DNA from: Sphingomonas_O antarctica
GTDB lineage: Bacteria; Pseudomonadota; Alphaproteobacteria; Sphingomonadales; Sphingomonadaceae
Assembly (NCBI RefSeq): GCF_965137005.1
Contig: NZ_CBCRXM010000003.1
Location: 186,001 to 250,000 of the forward strand
Reading direction: 5' to 3'
Length of the DNA stretch: 64,000 nucleotides
Below are positions 1 through 6,662 of the stretch, in pieces. Under the pieces are notes generated by a model. It was not told the DNA's origin and ran no database searches. It worked only from the letters and a program-made list of their open reading frames with translations. The position numbers and the translations under genes were made by a program. Position 1 is the first letter of the stretch. Each line of letters begins with the position of its first letter.

Positions 1-503
1 ATGACATGGAACGCCAGCTGATCACCGGCATCGCGCACGACAAGAATGAGGCGAAGGTCACGCTGACCGACGTGCCGGACAAGCCCGGCGCGGTCGCCGC
101 AATCTTCTCCCCGCTCGCCGATCTGTCGATCAACGTCGATATGATCATCCAGAACATCGCGCACAATTCGGGCAGCACCGACGTGACCTTCACCGTGCCG
201 CAGGCGGAACTGGCCCGCGCATTGGATGCGCTGGACAAGGCCAAGGACGCGATCGGTTTCGCGGGCATCGTCCACGACACCAAGGTCGCCAAAATCTCGA
301 TCGTCGGCGTCGGCATGCGCAGCCATGCGGGCGTGGCATCGACGATGTTCAGCGCGCTCGCCGACCGCGGCATCAACATCCAGGCAATCTCGACCAGCGA
401 GATCAAGGTCAGCGTGCTGATCGAAGAGGATTATACCGAGCTGGCGGTGCGTGTGCTGCACACAGCTTATGGGTTGGATGGGGCCGAATCCGCGAGCGGT
501 TAG
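1..503 (+). CDS. lysC: Aspartate kinase, C-terminal part (start outside window)
   Basis: Aspartokinase phosphorylates aspartate in the first step of lysine, threonine and methionine synthesis. Only about 166 C-terminal residues are visible and the frame is open to the left edge, so the catalytic domain lies outside. What is seen is a pair of ACT domains, recognisable by VPDKPGAVAAIF, IVGVGMRSHAGVASTMF and NIQAISTSEIKVSVLI; in this family they bind the feedback inhibitors. The ATG at base 6 is probably internal, although some aspartokinases make a separate regulatory subunit from an internal start. The stop is TAG at 501-503. In many alphaproteobacteria lysC is followed closely by ptsP; here ptsP begins 3.9 kb later. 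Family assignment is secure, gene symbol very likely. Confidence 0.93.
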   Translation, partial: DMERQLITGIAHDKNEAKVTLTDVPDKPGAVAAIFSPLADLSINVDMIIQNIAHNSGSTDVTFTVPQAELARALDALDKAKDAIGFAGIVHDTKVAKISIVGVGMRSHAGVASTMFSALADRGINIQAISTSEIKVSVLIEEDYTELAVRVLHTAYGLDGAESASG

Positions 504-557
504 CGTCAGCTAAACGACCGACGGATTGGCCCGGCCGGCGGCGCAGCCGTCCGACGA

Positions 558-578
558 AGCATGGGCTTTGCCCATGCT
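558..578. terminator. Hairpin after lysC, possible bidirectional terminator
   Basis: A perfect 9-bp stem (AGCATGGGC / GCCCATGCT) with a 3-base loop lies between lysC and the convergent hypothetical gene. The following bases on the plus strand (GATCTTCTT) are only weakly T-rich, so termination is plausible but not certain. Confidence 0.5.
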
Positions 579-585
579 GATCTTC

Positions 586-951
586 TTAAAGCCCGGCTAG
601 CATATGATAAAAGACTCTAATCTGAGACACCCGACCTCCTTGGATCGTCAGAAAATATCCTGCGTGTCCGCCGGACTTTGCTTCTAGCCAAACCTCAACC
701 TCACCAGTGGCGGCGGTCCCTTTGATAAATTGTTGGAACGGACGCTGCCGCGAAAGTTCATCAAGAACCTGATGCGTGGTTTCGCCAACTGCAAAAGGCC
801 CGACATCTCCGGAGTTATAGACGTGGTCGAAGCCCGGCCACGCAACCAAATCTGGTCTGGTCCGACCCAAAGGCGCGCGCGCCAAAGTCGCACATACTAT
901 TGCAACCGTGAGAACAGATAGTCCGATTAAGACCTTTGCACTTCGCTTCAC
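586..951 (-). CDS. Small exported or membrane-anchored hypothetical protein
   Basis: I do not recognise this 121-residue protein. Residues 5-25 form a hydrophobic stretch after a positively charged start (MKRSAKVLIGLSVLTVAIV), which suggests a signal peptide or membrane anchor; the rest looks like a small soluble domain. The start is GTG at 949-951, one base past the TAA stop of the yjbQ-family gene. The end of that gene supplies a good ribosome binding site (GGGGGAG), so the two are probably translationally coupled. Base composition is visibly poorer in G and C than the neighbours, with AT-rich codons that are rare elsewhere in the window, which hints at recent acquisition. No function can be assigned. 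Confidence 0.6.
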   Translation of the reverse strand: MKRSAKVLIGLSVLTVAIVCATLARAPLGRTRPDLVAWPGFDHVYNSGDVGPFAVGETTHQVLDELSRQRPFQQFIKGTAATGEVEVWLEAKSGGHAGYFLTIQGGRVSQIRVFYHMLAGL

Positions 952-952
952 G

Positions 953-1423
953 TTACTCCCCCATCAAATGCACCGCCACCCGCCGCCGATGTGGCGCCCG
1001 GCGGTGCTCGAACAGATAAATCCCCTGCCACGTTCCCAGCGCTAGCGCCCCACCGATCACCGGCACCGACAAACTCGTCGCGGTGAGCGCGGCGCGGAGG
1101 TGCGCGGGCATGTCGTCGGGGCCTTCGTCGTCATGTTCGTACAACCCCTCACCCGCTCGCGCGCTGCGCGAGTCGACCTCTCCCTCATGGGGAGAGGTCC
1201 TATCCTCAGGCGCAATCCGCGCGAAATAGCGTTCCACATCCCGCCGCGCGGCGGGGGCGGCATTCTCCTGGATCAGTAACGAACAGCTGGTGTGGCGCAC
1301 GAACAACGTCAGCAGGCCAGTGGTCACGCCTTGCGCCGCAACCCAATCGATAACCGTGCGGGTAAAGTCGTGCAGCCCCTGCCCCGGCGTGGCGATGGTT
1401 AGTTCGGTGACGGCTTGATGCAT
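953..1423 (-). CDS. YjbQ/UPF0047 family protein with an in-frame insertion
   Basis: The YjbQ family (UPF0047) consists of small globular proteins of about 135-140 residues, some annotated as secondary thiamine-phosphate synthases. Family motifs are clear: LLTLFVRHTSCSLLIQENA, YEHDDEGPDDMPAHL and GTWQGIYLFEHR near the C-terminus. I chose the ATG at 1421-1423 because the family begins at about this point; an upstream in-frame start at 1519 would add 32 unrelated residues. The resulting 156 residues exceed the family length by almost exactly the 20 residues (RTSPHEGEV...GEGL) encoded by a palindromic repeat inserted between the ED and YEHDDEG segments. The conserved histidines and acidic residues flank the insert and are intact, so the protein may still fold with an extra surface loop. 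The downstream hypothetical gene is coupled to it. Confidence 0.85.
   Translation of the reverse strand: MHQAVTELTIATPGQGLHDFTRTVIDWVAAQGVTTGLLTLFVRHTSCSLLIQENAAPAARRDVERYFARIAPEDRTSPHEGEVDSRSARAGEGLYEHDDEGPDDMPAHLRAALTATSLSVPVIGGALALGTWQGIYLFEHRRAPHRRRVAVHLMGE
1142..1201. repeat. Two-stem palindromic repeat inserted in frame in the yjbQ-family gene
   Basis: Sixty bases (20 codons) interrupt the conserved core of the yjbQ-family gene without shifting the frame. The element has two hairpins: CTCGCGC / GCGCGAG, and CCTCTCC / GGAGAGG. A second copy at 18133-18178 shares the segments CCTCACCCGCTCG and CGAGTCGACCTCTCCC and preserves both stems with different bases. This is the pattern of REP-like or Rickettsia-type palindromic elements. 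Placement inside the gene is inferred from the family length and from motifs flanking the insert. Confidence 0.85.
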
Positions 1424-1583
1424 GACGGGAAGCTGCCCGAATATTTGCCGTTCAGATATCCCCGGCCGTGGCAATCTATCCAACGGCCAAACCATTGTGC
1501 CAAACTGACACAGAGACATTAACTTTATTCTTGAGGCGCGGGTTCGGGCGGATTATCGAACCTTGTCTTTTTAGGGGGTTACC

Positions 1584-2285
1584 ATGATCAAATCGATTCT
1601 CGCCGCTACGGCTGTGCTTGCGGCGACGCAGGCGGGCGCCACGATCACGCTCGATGGCAATTACGAATCCGACTATGGCACGGGCGTCGCCGTCGCGCAT
1701 GACGATGCCGCGCCGAACAGCAATTTCTCCGCGCCGTCGGCGACGACCGAGGGTCCGGGCTATACCGTCTATTTCAAGGGCCAGAACGGCGCGGTGTGGG
1801 TGCTGTTCCAGGCGACGGGCGCGATCGGCGGCAACAACTTCGCCAACCTTTACGTCGATATCGATCCGAACGCGCCGGCCGGTCCGTCGAGCGGATCGGA
1901 CATGATCATCGGCGTCAACGGCAATGGCAGCGCCTATGCCGCCGATTTCGACACCTTTGCGCAGCACCCGCTGTCCGGCATCACCGTCGCGTCGACGGCG
2001 ACCAGCCTCGAATTCCGCATTCCCAACTCGGTCTTCTCGATGCCGATCTCGGGGTTCAACTATTTCGGCGCAGCCGCACCGGGCGTGGGCGATCTGATCC
2101 GCCTGCGCGCGACGCAGAGCCTCGGCTACACCTATGTCGGCGGCGCGAGCTTCGGCGCGGACCGTCTGGGCAGCACCACGCTGGCCGGGGCAGTCCCGGA
2201 GCCAGCGGCCTGGGCGCTGATGATCGGCGGCTTCGGCCTGGCCGGTGGCGCGATGCGCCGTCGCCGGACGCTCGTCGCGGCTTAA
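1584..2285 (+). CDS. PEPxxWA-CTERM sorting domain protein (PEP-CTERM 1)
   Basis: A secreted protein of 233 residues of unknown function. It begins with a signal peptide (MIKSILAATAVLAATQAGA, cleavage probably after AGA), then a beta-rich body of about 180 residues. It ends with the PEP-CTERM signal: VPEPAAWALMIGGFG, a hydrophobic helix and an arginine cluster (MRRRR). In Gram-negative bacteria this tripartite tail is recognised by an exosortase at the inner membrane; none is encoded in this window. The start ATG follows a GGGGG-containing leader. A strong terminator follows, so it is probably transcribed alone. Family recognition of the tail is certain; the role of the body is unknown. Confidence 0.9.
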   Translation: MIKSILAATAVLAATQAGATITLDGNYESDYGTGVAVAHDDAAPNSNFSAPSATTEGPGYTVYFKGQNGAVWVLFQATGAIGGNNFANLYVDIDPNAPAGPSSGSDMIIGVNGNGSAYAADFDTFAQHPLSGITVASTATSLEFRIPNSVFSMPISGFNYFGAAAPGVGDLIRLRATQSLGYTYVGGASFGADRLGSTTLAGAVPEPAAWALMIGGFGLAGGAMRRRRTLVAA

Positions 2286-2309
2286 TTCGCCTCAGAACCC
2301 GTGTGTCTC

Positions 2310-2363
2310 GACCGGGCTGTTCGACGGTGCTTCGGCATCATCGAACAGTCCGGTCATTTTTTT
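2310..2363 (+). terminator. Rho-independent terminator after PEP-CTERM 1
   Basis: Long hairpin with outer stem GACCGG / CCGGTC and an inner stem CTGTTCGA / TCGAACAG, followed directly by ATTTTTTT. Strong match to an intrinsic terminator for the preceding plus-strand gene. Confidence 0.85.
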
Positions 2364-2495
2364 CTGTCCTACACCCCCGGCTTCATGCTTGAGCGGGCGG
2401 CATGATCTTTAGCCCCCGCGCCGCCTTGCCATGTCGCCCCCAATCCCGAGCCGCAGTCGCGCCATCACGGGCCGGTGTTTCGGGAGAGACGGTGT

Positions 2496-2512
2496 GTCAC
2501 CTTTGTCACCTT
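2496..2512 (+). repeat. Tandem GTCACCTTT motif upstream of nitronate monooxygenase
   Basis: The 17 bases GTCACCTTTGTCACCTT end 14 bases before the start codon of the next gene. An identical 17-mer lies on the minus strand at 12949-12965 at the beginning of the Y-family polymerase gene. It is a tandem repeat of GTCACCTT with one T between the units. Whether it is an operator, a leader feature or a mobile short repeat cannot be told from sequence alone. Confidence 0.55.
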
Positions 2513-2526
2513 AAGGGTGCCAGCGC

Positions 2527-3534
2527 ATGAGTCCGCGGCTCACCCAACTCATGCAACGCGGCTGCGATTTCCTTGGCAGCGACGTTGCGATCATTTGCGG
2601 TGCGATGTCTTGGGTCAGCGAGCGCAATCTCGTTGCCGCCATGTCGAACGCGGGCGGCTTCGGGCTGATCGCGTGCGGCGCGATGACGCCCGAATTGCTG
2701 GACGCGGAAATCGCCGCGACCAAGACGCTCACGCAAAAACCGTTCGGGGTGAACCTGATCACGATGCACCCGCAGCTGATGGATCTGATCGCGGTTTGCG
2801 CGAAGCATCAGGTGACGCACATCGTGCTTGCGGGCGGTTTGCCACCATCGGGCAGCCTCGACGCGATAAAGGGTGCGGGCGCGAAACTGATCTGCTTTGC
2901 CCCCGCGCTGAGCCTTGCCAAGAAATTGATCCGCAGCGGCGTCGATGCCTTGGTGATCGAGGGGATGGAGGCGGGCGGGCATATTGGCCCGGTGTCGACC
3001 AGCGTCCTCGCGCAGGAAATGCTCCCCGAAATCGCCGATCAGATGCCGGTGTTCGTCGCGGGCGGCATCGGGCGCGGCGAGGCGATTGCCGCGTACCTCG
3101 AAATGGGTGCGGCGGGGGTCCAGCTGGGGACGCGATTCGCCTGTGCAACGGAGAGCATCGCACACGCCAATTTCAAAAAGGCGTTCTTCCGCGCCTCCGC
3201 CCGCGATGCCGTGGCGAGCGTCCAGATCGACCCGCGCCTGCCGGTCATCCCGGTTCGCGCACTCAAGAATGCGGGCAGCGAATTGTTCACCGCCAAACAG
3301 CGTGAAGTCGCCAACCGGCTCGACGAAGGCGGCCTGGCGATGATGGAAGCGCAACTCCAGATCGAGCATTATTGGGCGGGTGCATTGCGCCGCGCGGTCA
3401 TCGATGGCGATGTGGAGAACGGGTCTTTAATGGCGGGGCAGTCAGTCGGCATGGTCAAGCAAGAAGAACCGATTGCAGAAATCATATCCGAATTGGTGCA
3501 ACAGGCGGACACGGCCCTAGGGACACGTGGATAA
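2527..3534 (+). CDS. Nitronate monooxygenase family FMN enzyme
   Basis: A 335-residue TIM-barrel flavoprotein of the nitronate monooxygenase/2-nitropropane dioxygenase family, which also includes enoyl-ACP reductase FabK. Members use FMN to oxidise alkyl nitronates. The family signature is clear: GMEAGGHIGPVST, with the histidine of the active site, and VFVAGGIGRGEAIAAYLEMG followed by AAGVQLGTRF, the phosphate-binding part. N-terminal CGAMSWVSERNLVAAMSNAGG replaces the usual APM(A/S) segment. The start ATG at 2527 gives the family's normal length. The gene stands alone between two PEP-CTERM genes, each preceded or followed by its own signals. A FabK-like role cannot be excluded. Confidence 0.88.
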   Translation: MSPRLTQLMQRGCDFLGSDVAIICGAMSWVSERNLVAAMSNAGGFGLIACGAMTPELLDAEIAATKTLTQKPFGVNLITMHPQLMDLIAVCAKHQVTHIVLAGGLPPSGSLDAIKGAGAKLICFAPALSLAKKLIRSGVDALVIEGMEAGGHIGPVSTSVLAQEMLPEIADQMPVFVAGGIGRGEAIAAYLEMGAAGVQLGTRFACATESIAHANFKKAFFRASARDAVASVQIDPRLPVIPVRALKNAGSELFTAKQREVANRLDEGGLAMMEAQLQIEHYWAGALRRAVIDGDVENGSLMAGQSVGMVKQEEPIAEIISELVQQADTALGTRG

Positions 3535-3654
3535 TGTCCCACGTCGAGACTCCCTGACCAAAAGTTCGGGTTGATGACGACGGGTGGTGCCAATAATACT
3601 GACGCCATTGTTAACGGAACGGGTCGCACCGGTCCATCTTTCGGAACAGATGCT

Positions 3655-4305
3655 ATGAAATCGATCAAGTTTTTCGCAGCCATTGCAGCACTCGTCGCGC
3701 CGTTCACGGCTGCGCAAGCGGTTCAGGGTCTTAACGGCGCCTATTATGTCGGCAATTATCCCGCGCCGACCAGCGGCACCCCCGCGGCAACGTTCATCAC
3801 GAACACGGTGTGCTTTCCGGGTTGCGGCTATGACACCGGCGATGGCGTGGCCCTGTCCACATTCCTCGGCGTTCCCCAGGGTTATACCACCAATCTGTCG
3901 AATGAACTGCCATATGACTATGTCGGAAATCATGCCCTGACGCTCAGCGGCTTTATCAACTCGACCGGTACGCACAGCTTTGGTCTGTATTCGGACGACG
4001 GCTCGCGCTTGTACATCGACGGCAATCTCATCGTCGATAACAGCGGCCAGCACAGCCCCAGCCTGATCACTGCAAATAATGTCAGCCTGTCTTCGGGTTT
4101 CCACTCGATCCTGATTTATCAGGACGAAAATGGCGGCGGCACCGCGTTGACCGCTTATATGGACGGCAACGCGCTGTCGGGTTCGGTCCTTTCGACCGTG
4201 GGTAATGTGCCCGAGCCCGCCACCTGGGGCCTGATGATCGGCGGCTTCGGCGTCGTCGGTGCGGTGAGCCGCCGTCGCCGTGCGGTCACGACCGTCACCG
4301 CCTGA
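3655..4305 (+). CDS. PA14-like domain protein with PEPxxWA-CTERM tail (PEP-CTERM 2)
   Basis: A 216-residue secreted protein. The signal peptide is MKSIKFFAAIAALVAPFTAAQA; I chose this ATG over one 28 codons upstream because it starts the signal peptide. The body (residues about 30-175) resembles a PA14/GLEYA carbohydrate-binding domain: GTHSFGLYSDDGSRLYIDG is the characteristic DDGSRLYIDG core, followed by a histidine strand pair (GQHSPS, GFHSILIYQDENGGG). The tail VPEPATWGLMIGGFG plus an arginine cluster is the PEPxxWA sorting signal. Such proteins may bind surface or exopolysaccharide; that is inference. Followed by a terminator, so monocistronic. Confidence 0.88.
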   Translation: MKSIKFFAAIAALVAPFTAAQAVQGLNGAYYVGNYPAPTSGTPAATFITNTVCFPGCGYDTGDGVALSTFLGVPQGYTTNLSNELPYDYVGNHALTLSGFINSTGTHSFGLYSDDGSRLYIDGNLIVDNSGQHSPSLITANNVSLSSGFHSILIYQDENGGGTALTAYMDGNALSGSVLSTVGNVPEPATWGLMIGGFGVVGAVSRRRRAVTTVTA

Positions 4306-4330
4306 ACTCGAATCCCTGCCGGGTGAACGA

Positions 4331-4369
4331 AGCCCGCCGGTGCCCATTGCGCCGGCGGGCTTTGTTTTG
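4331..4369 (+). terminator. Rho-independent terminator after PEP-CTERM 2
   Basis: Perfect 10-bp stem AGCCCGCCGG / CCGGCGGGCT around an 11-base loop, followed by TTGTTTTG. Lies 26 bases past the stop codon. Confidence 0.9.
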
Positions 4370-4394
4370 TGTGGCGGTCTGCTAGTCCCGGAGC

Positions 4395-6662
4395 ATGCCC
4401 GCCGCCGCCACTTCCGCCCGCGAAATCCTGACCCGGCTGCACGACGTGATGGCCGCGCGAACGGGTGCGCAGGCCAAGCTCAATCAGGTCGTCGGGATCA
4501 TCGGCGAAGCGTTGGTCAGCGAAGTCTGCTCGATCTACCTGTTGCGCGAAGGCGCACTGGAACTGTTCGCCACACGCGGGCTGAATCAGGAAGCGGTTCA
4601 CGTTACGAAATTGGCGCTGGGTGAAGGCCTGATCGGGACCATCGCCGAGAATGTCGAGACGCTGAACCTCGATGAAGCGACCAGTCACCCGGACTTCGCC
4701 TATCGACCCGAAACCGGGGAGGAACTGTTCCACAGCTTTGCCGGTGTGCCGATCGTCCGGCGCGAAGCCGCGGTCGGCGTGCTGGCGGTGCAACATGCCG
4801 ATCCGCGCCGCTATGCCGATGAGGAAATCGAGGCGCTGCAGACAGTGGCGATGGTGCTGAGCGAACTCATCGCCAATGCCGGCCTGGTCGACGAGACCCG
4901 CCGCGCGGGCGACAAGGGCGCGCAGTCGAACCAGCCGGTGCGGATGACCGGCCTTAAACTCGTCGATGGCATGGCGCGCGGCCATGCGGTGTTCCACCAG
5001 CCGCGCATCGTCATCGAACACACCGTCGCCGAGGACACCGAAGCCGAGCGCCGCCGCGTCTATTCGGCGTTCGCGAAGATGCGCGAAGGCATCGACCGGA
5101 TGGGCCGCGACGCCGAATTCGGCGTGGACGGCGAAACCCGCGAGGTCATCGAGACCTACAAGATGTTCGCCTATGACGAAGGCTGGTCGCGGCGGATCAA
5201 CGAAGCGATCGACAGCGGTCTGACCGCCGAAGCGGCGATCGAACGCGTCCAGCAACGCACGCGGATGCGGATGCGGCAGATCGACGATCCGTTGCTGGCC
5301 GACCGGATGCACGATCTGGAGGATCTGGCGAACCGGTTGCTGCGCATCGTGTCCGGGCAATTGGGCACCGCCGCATCACAGGGGTTGAAGCAGGACACAA
5401 TCCTGATCGCGCGCAACCTCGGCCCGGCTGAGTTACTCGAATATGACCGTCGGCGGCTGAAGGGCGTGATCCTGGAGGAAGGGTCGTTGACCGCGCATGT
5501 CACCATCGTCGCGCGCGCGATGGGCGTGCCGGTGCTGGGCCGGACCCGCGATGTGCGGCGACATGTCAGCGAGGGCGAATTGCTGTTGCTGGACGCGAGC
5601 GAGAGCAGCGTCACCGTGCGCCCGACCGCCGCGCTGGAGGATGCGTTCAAGGCCAAGCTGACCATCGGTGCCAAGCGGCGCGCGCAATTCGCGGCGCTGC
5701 GCGACAAACCACCGGTGACCAAGGACGGCACGCGGATCACGCTGATGGTAAATGCCGGCTTGCGCGACGATGCAGCGGCGCTCGATTTGACCGGCGCGGA
5801 CGGCATCGGGCTGTTCCGCACCGAATTCCAGTTTCTCGTCTCCGCAACCATGCCGCTGCGCCAGCAGCAGCAGCGGCTGTATCGCGACGTGCTCGAAACC
5901 GCGGGCGACCGGCCCGTGGTGTTTCGCACGATCGACATCGGCGGCGACAAGGCGCTGCCCTATCTTCGCCAGGACGATGGCGACGGCGAGGAAAATCCGG
6001 CGATGGGCTGGCGCGCGATCCGCGTTGCGCTCGACCGCGGGGGGCTGATGAAGGCACAGGCGCGTGCGCTGATCGAAGCGGCGCACGGCCGCACCCTCAA
6101 CGTGATGTTCCCGATGGTCAGCGAACCGTGGGAGTATGACGAAGCGAAGGCGATGTTCGAGGCGCAGCGGACGTGGTTGCACGAACGCGGCAAGCGGCCA
6201 TTGTCGATCCGCTATGGCGCGATGCTCGAGGTCCCCGCGCTGGCAGAAATGCTCGACATCTTGCTGCCAAAGCTCGATTTCATCTCGATCGGTACCAACG
6301 ACCTGACGCAATTCCTGTTCGCCGCCGATCGCGCCAATCCCAAGCTGGCCGAGCGATACGACTGGCTGAGCCCGGCGATCCTGCGCTTCCTGCGCCGGGT
6401 GCGCCGCGAATGCGATACGACGCCGGTGACGGTTTGCGGCGAAATGGGCGGCCGACCGCTGGAGGCGATGGCGCTGATCGGGCTGGGCATCGAGCGGCTG
6501 TCGATCACGCCCGCCGCCATCGGACCGGTCAAGGCGATGGTCCGCTCGCTCGACGTGCCCGCGCTGCGCGCGCAACTGGCCGGATGGATCGACGCGGGCG
6601 AGCCGGACATTCGCGCGCGGCTGACCGAATTTGCCGAAAGCTCGGGCGTCGAGATCGCCTAA
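4395..6662 (+). CDS. ptsP: PTS enzyme I-Ntr, phosphoenolpyruvate-protein phosphotransferase
   Basis: Enzyme I of the nitrogen-related phosphotransferase system takes phosphate from PEP and passes it to NPr and then EIIA-Ntr, a regulatory cascade. The 755 residues show an N-terminal GAF domain (about 8-170), which distinguishes PtsP from sugar-type enzyme I. Next come the PEP-utiliser N-domain (about 195-310) and the swivelling domain with the phosphorylated histidine at about residue 368 (EEGSLTAHVTIVARAMG). The PEP-binding barrel follows: FRTIDIGGDKALPYL, SIGTNDLTQF and the catalytic cysteine loop PVTVCGEMGGRP. It ends exactly where pepN ends on the other strand (no spacer). In related genomes ptsP often follows lysC. 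Confidence 0.96.
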   Translation: MPAAATSAREILTRLHDVMAARTGAQAKLNQVVGIIGEALVSEVCSIYLLREGALELFATRGLNQEAVHVTKLALGEGLIGTIAENVETLNLDEATSHPDFAYRPETGEELFHSFAGVPIVRREAAVGVLAVQHADPRRYADEEIEALQTVAMVLSELIANAGLVDETRRAGDKGAQSNQPVRMTGLKLVDGMARGHAVFHQPRIVIEHTVAEDTEAERRRVYSAFAKMREGIDRMGRDAEFGVDGETREVIETYKMFAYDEGWSRRINEAIDSGLTAEAAIERVQQRTRMRMRQIDDPLLADRMHDLEDLANRLLRIVSGQLGTAASQGLKQDTILIARNLGPAELLEYDRRRLKGVILEEGSLTAHVTIVARAMGVPVLGRTRDVRRHVSEGELLLLDASESSVTVRPTAALEDAFKAKLTIGAKRRAQFAALRDKPPVTKDGTRITLMVNAGLRDDAAALDLTGADGIGLFRTEFQFLVSATMPLRQQQQRLYRDVLETAGDRPVVFRTIDIGGDKALPYLRQDDGDGEENPAMGWRAIRVALDRGGLMKAQARALIEAAHGRTLNVMFPMVSEPWEYDEAKAMFEAQRTWLHERGKRPLSIRYGAMLEVPALAEMLDILLPKLDFISIGTNDLTQFLFAADRANPKLAERYDWLSPAILRFLRRVRRECDTTPVTVCGEMGGRPLEAMALIGLGIERLSITPAAIGPVKAMVRSLDVPALRAQLAGWIDAGEPDIRARLTEFAESSGVEIA

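Noticed and set aside
1476..1967. Minus-strand frame antisense to PEP-CTERM 1
   Set aside because: Low-complexity arginine-rich translation, no start signal, and the opposite strand has a clear secreted protein.
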